Of a DNA stretch of 64,000 nt, positions 63,201 to 64,000 are shown in pieces. The stretch's first letter is position 1. Each line of letters begins with the position of its first letter. The position numbers were made by a program, and so were the translations under genes. The stretch comes from Tetrahymena thermophila SB210. Taxonomy: Eukaryota; Ciliophora; Oligohymenophorea; Hymenostomatida; Tetrahymenidae. The stretch covers positions 98,140 to 162,139 of the forward strand of contig NW_002476527.1 in the NCBI RefSeq assembly GCF_000189635.1, written 5' to 3'. The notes under the pieces were generated by a model. It had not been told where the DNA came from, ran no database searches, and saw only the letters and a program-made list of their open reading frames with translations.

Positions 63201-64000
63201 TTTAGAAAGTAAATTAGTTAACAAATTTCTTTATTATCACAAATTCGTCAAATGAGACACCGCATATTATTACTTAGGATGTATCTTAACACTAATAGAA
63301 TTTTTTATTTTAATACAAATCTGGAGCAATTTACAAAACTTTCATCTAAGAATTAAGTAGTTGAAAACTGCTACCATAGATATAAAAGTTATTTGAAGAA
63401 GAGTCAAATATCCATCCATTTATAATATTCATTCCTTTATAGTAATATTTTTAGGAAGTCTTACCATATATAGCATAAAGTAGTTAATTTTAATTCCAAC
63501 AGATAATGCTCTTATTATTTTAAAATAAACTAAATGAAGTAAATGGAGGATCATTAGATGATTAAGGGGTTAAATATTCTATAAACTTATTCGTAAAAAT
63601 ACTAAAAGATGATATTTAGTATTTTGTTCTGATAAAATACATTCCTAGATGTGCACTTTAAATAATTTCAAGTATTTAATCATTCACTTAGCTGATTGAG
63701 AGAAATTAATTTGTTGGGATCTCAATATATCTGTCTTTTTATATTTTAGCAGTATAAATCAAACCTGAATTAGTACCAATATAGCTCATGAAATTTAAAG
63801 GCGATCCAATCATATTATTTTAAGATGCTGATTATTTATCATTATTAAGATATTCATGACCAGTAATATATGTAATATTTTTGTTTATATCAATTTAATA
63901 ATCTTTAAATAGAGTATAAAAGCTTAATATAATTGATCTATTAAAAGTGTAGAGTACAGTTCCATATCCATTCACAATTTTCTTAGGATAGTCTATAACA
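57281..64000 (-). CDS. Giant membrane protein with PMP-type repeats, 5' partial
   Basis: Coding runs off the right edge, so the start is missing; TGA is at 57281-57283. Reading N to C: about 61400-64000 encodes a long beta-rich ectodomain with YxxxxG-type strands (for example GSPLNFMSYIGTNSGLIYTA). About 59800-61400 encodes polymorphic-membrane-protein-like units (NNIAQNGGAISF, NNTAQSSGGALYF, IGGGLRIF). About 59040-59340 encodes a cysteine-rich segment (CNNCPNSAIEC, NGYW, CTEGYIGPICQQC). About 57870-58800 encodes several membrane helices with FYGYYYGELNTQYFYWEF. The tail at 57281-57590 is cytosolic and polar (KKRVLSSPHSPNNQSS). This architecture is typical of an expanded ciliate membrane-protein family of unknown function. 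Several short introns interrupt it; for example a donor at about 63018 rejoins at about 62960, and a donor follows the Cys-rich exon near 58944. Exon ends were not all resolved. Confidence 0.78.

Overview
The window looks like macronuclear DNA of a ciliate, most likely Tetrahymena or a close relative. It is very AT-rich. Every convincing reading frame uses TAA and TAG as glutamine and ends only at TGA, and most introns are short, AT-rich and GT(A)...AG. Standard-code reading frames are therefore mostly fragments or shadows. I re-read both strands in the ciliate code and joined exons by hand. All splice sites are inferred from sequence, with no transcript evidence.

Left end (1-10 kb): nine identical tRNA-Glu(UUC) genes and one decayed copy (218-2132), then a minus-strand gene (2851-4807) clearly descended from organellar-type glutamyl-tRNA synthetase but with both catalytic signatures altered. 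A possible 68-residue gene (5866-6282) converges on the ciliary microtubule protein CFAP77 (6303-7880, minus).

10-22 kb: an acidic-tailed small protein (9579-10318), a five-zinc-knuckle ZCCHC7/Air-like protein with long histidine-rich blocks (12143-14279, minus), the clamp-loader subunit CTF8 (15692-16117, minus), a one-pass membrane coiled-coil protein (16409-17536), a 100-N assembly gap bounded by an inverted repeat, and an FCP1-type RNA polymerase II CTD phosphatase with a C-terminal BRCT (19403-22156).

22-31 kb: two copies of a roughly 3.1-kb segment about 4.25 kb apart. They share an indel-free core of about 1.3 kb with an open frame; copy A carries an early TGA.

31-46 kb: ATP12 (31262-32038), an N/Q-rich protein (33087-34087), a larger N/Q/S-rich protein (36457-37878, minus), a leucine-rich-repeat gene built from near-identical 90-nt exons (39510-42021), and a long coiled-coil protein (42547-44838, minus).

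46-64 kb: a BK/Slo-like potassium channel with two RCK domains and an unusual selectivity filter (46037-50367), nuclear actin-related protein ARP4 (51011-52966, minus), an ankyrin-repeat protein (53771-55581), an unknown 214-residue protein (56077-56788, minus), and the 3' part of a very large membrane protein of the ciliate polymorphic-membrane-protein-repeat family (57281 to the right edge, minus).

There is no operon structure; the genes serve unrelated housekeeping, ciliary, nuclear, mitochondrial and membrane roles. The strongest candidates for something new are the catalytically degenerate GluRS-like gene beside a tRNA-Glu array, the one-exon-per-repeat LRR gene, and the GYD filter of the channel.
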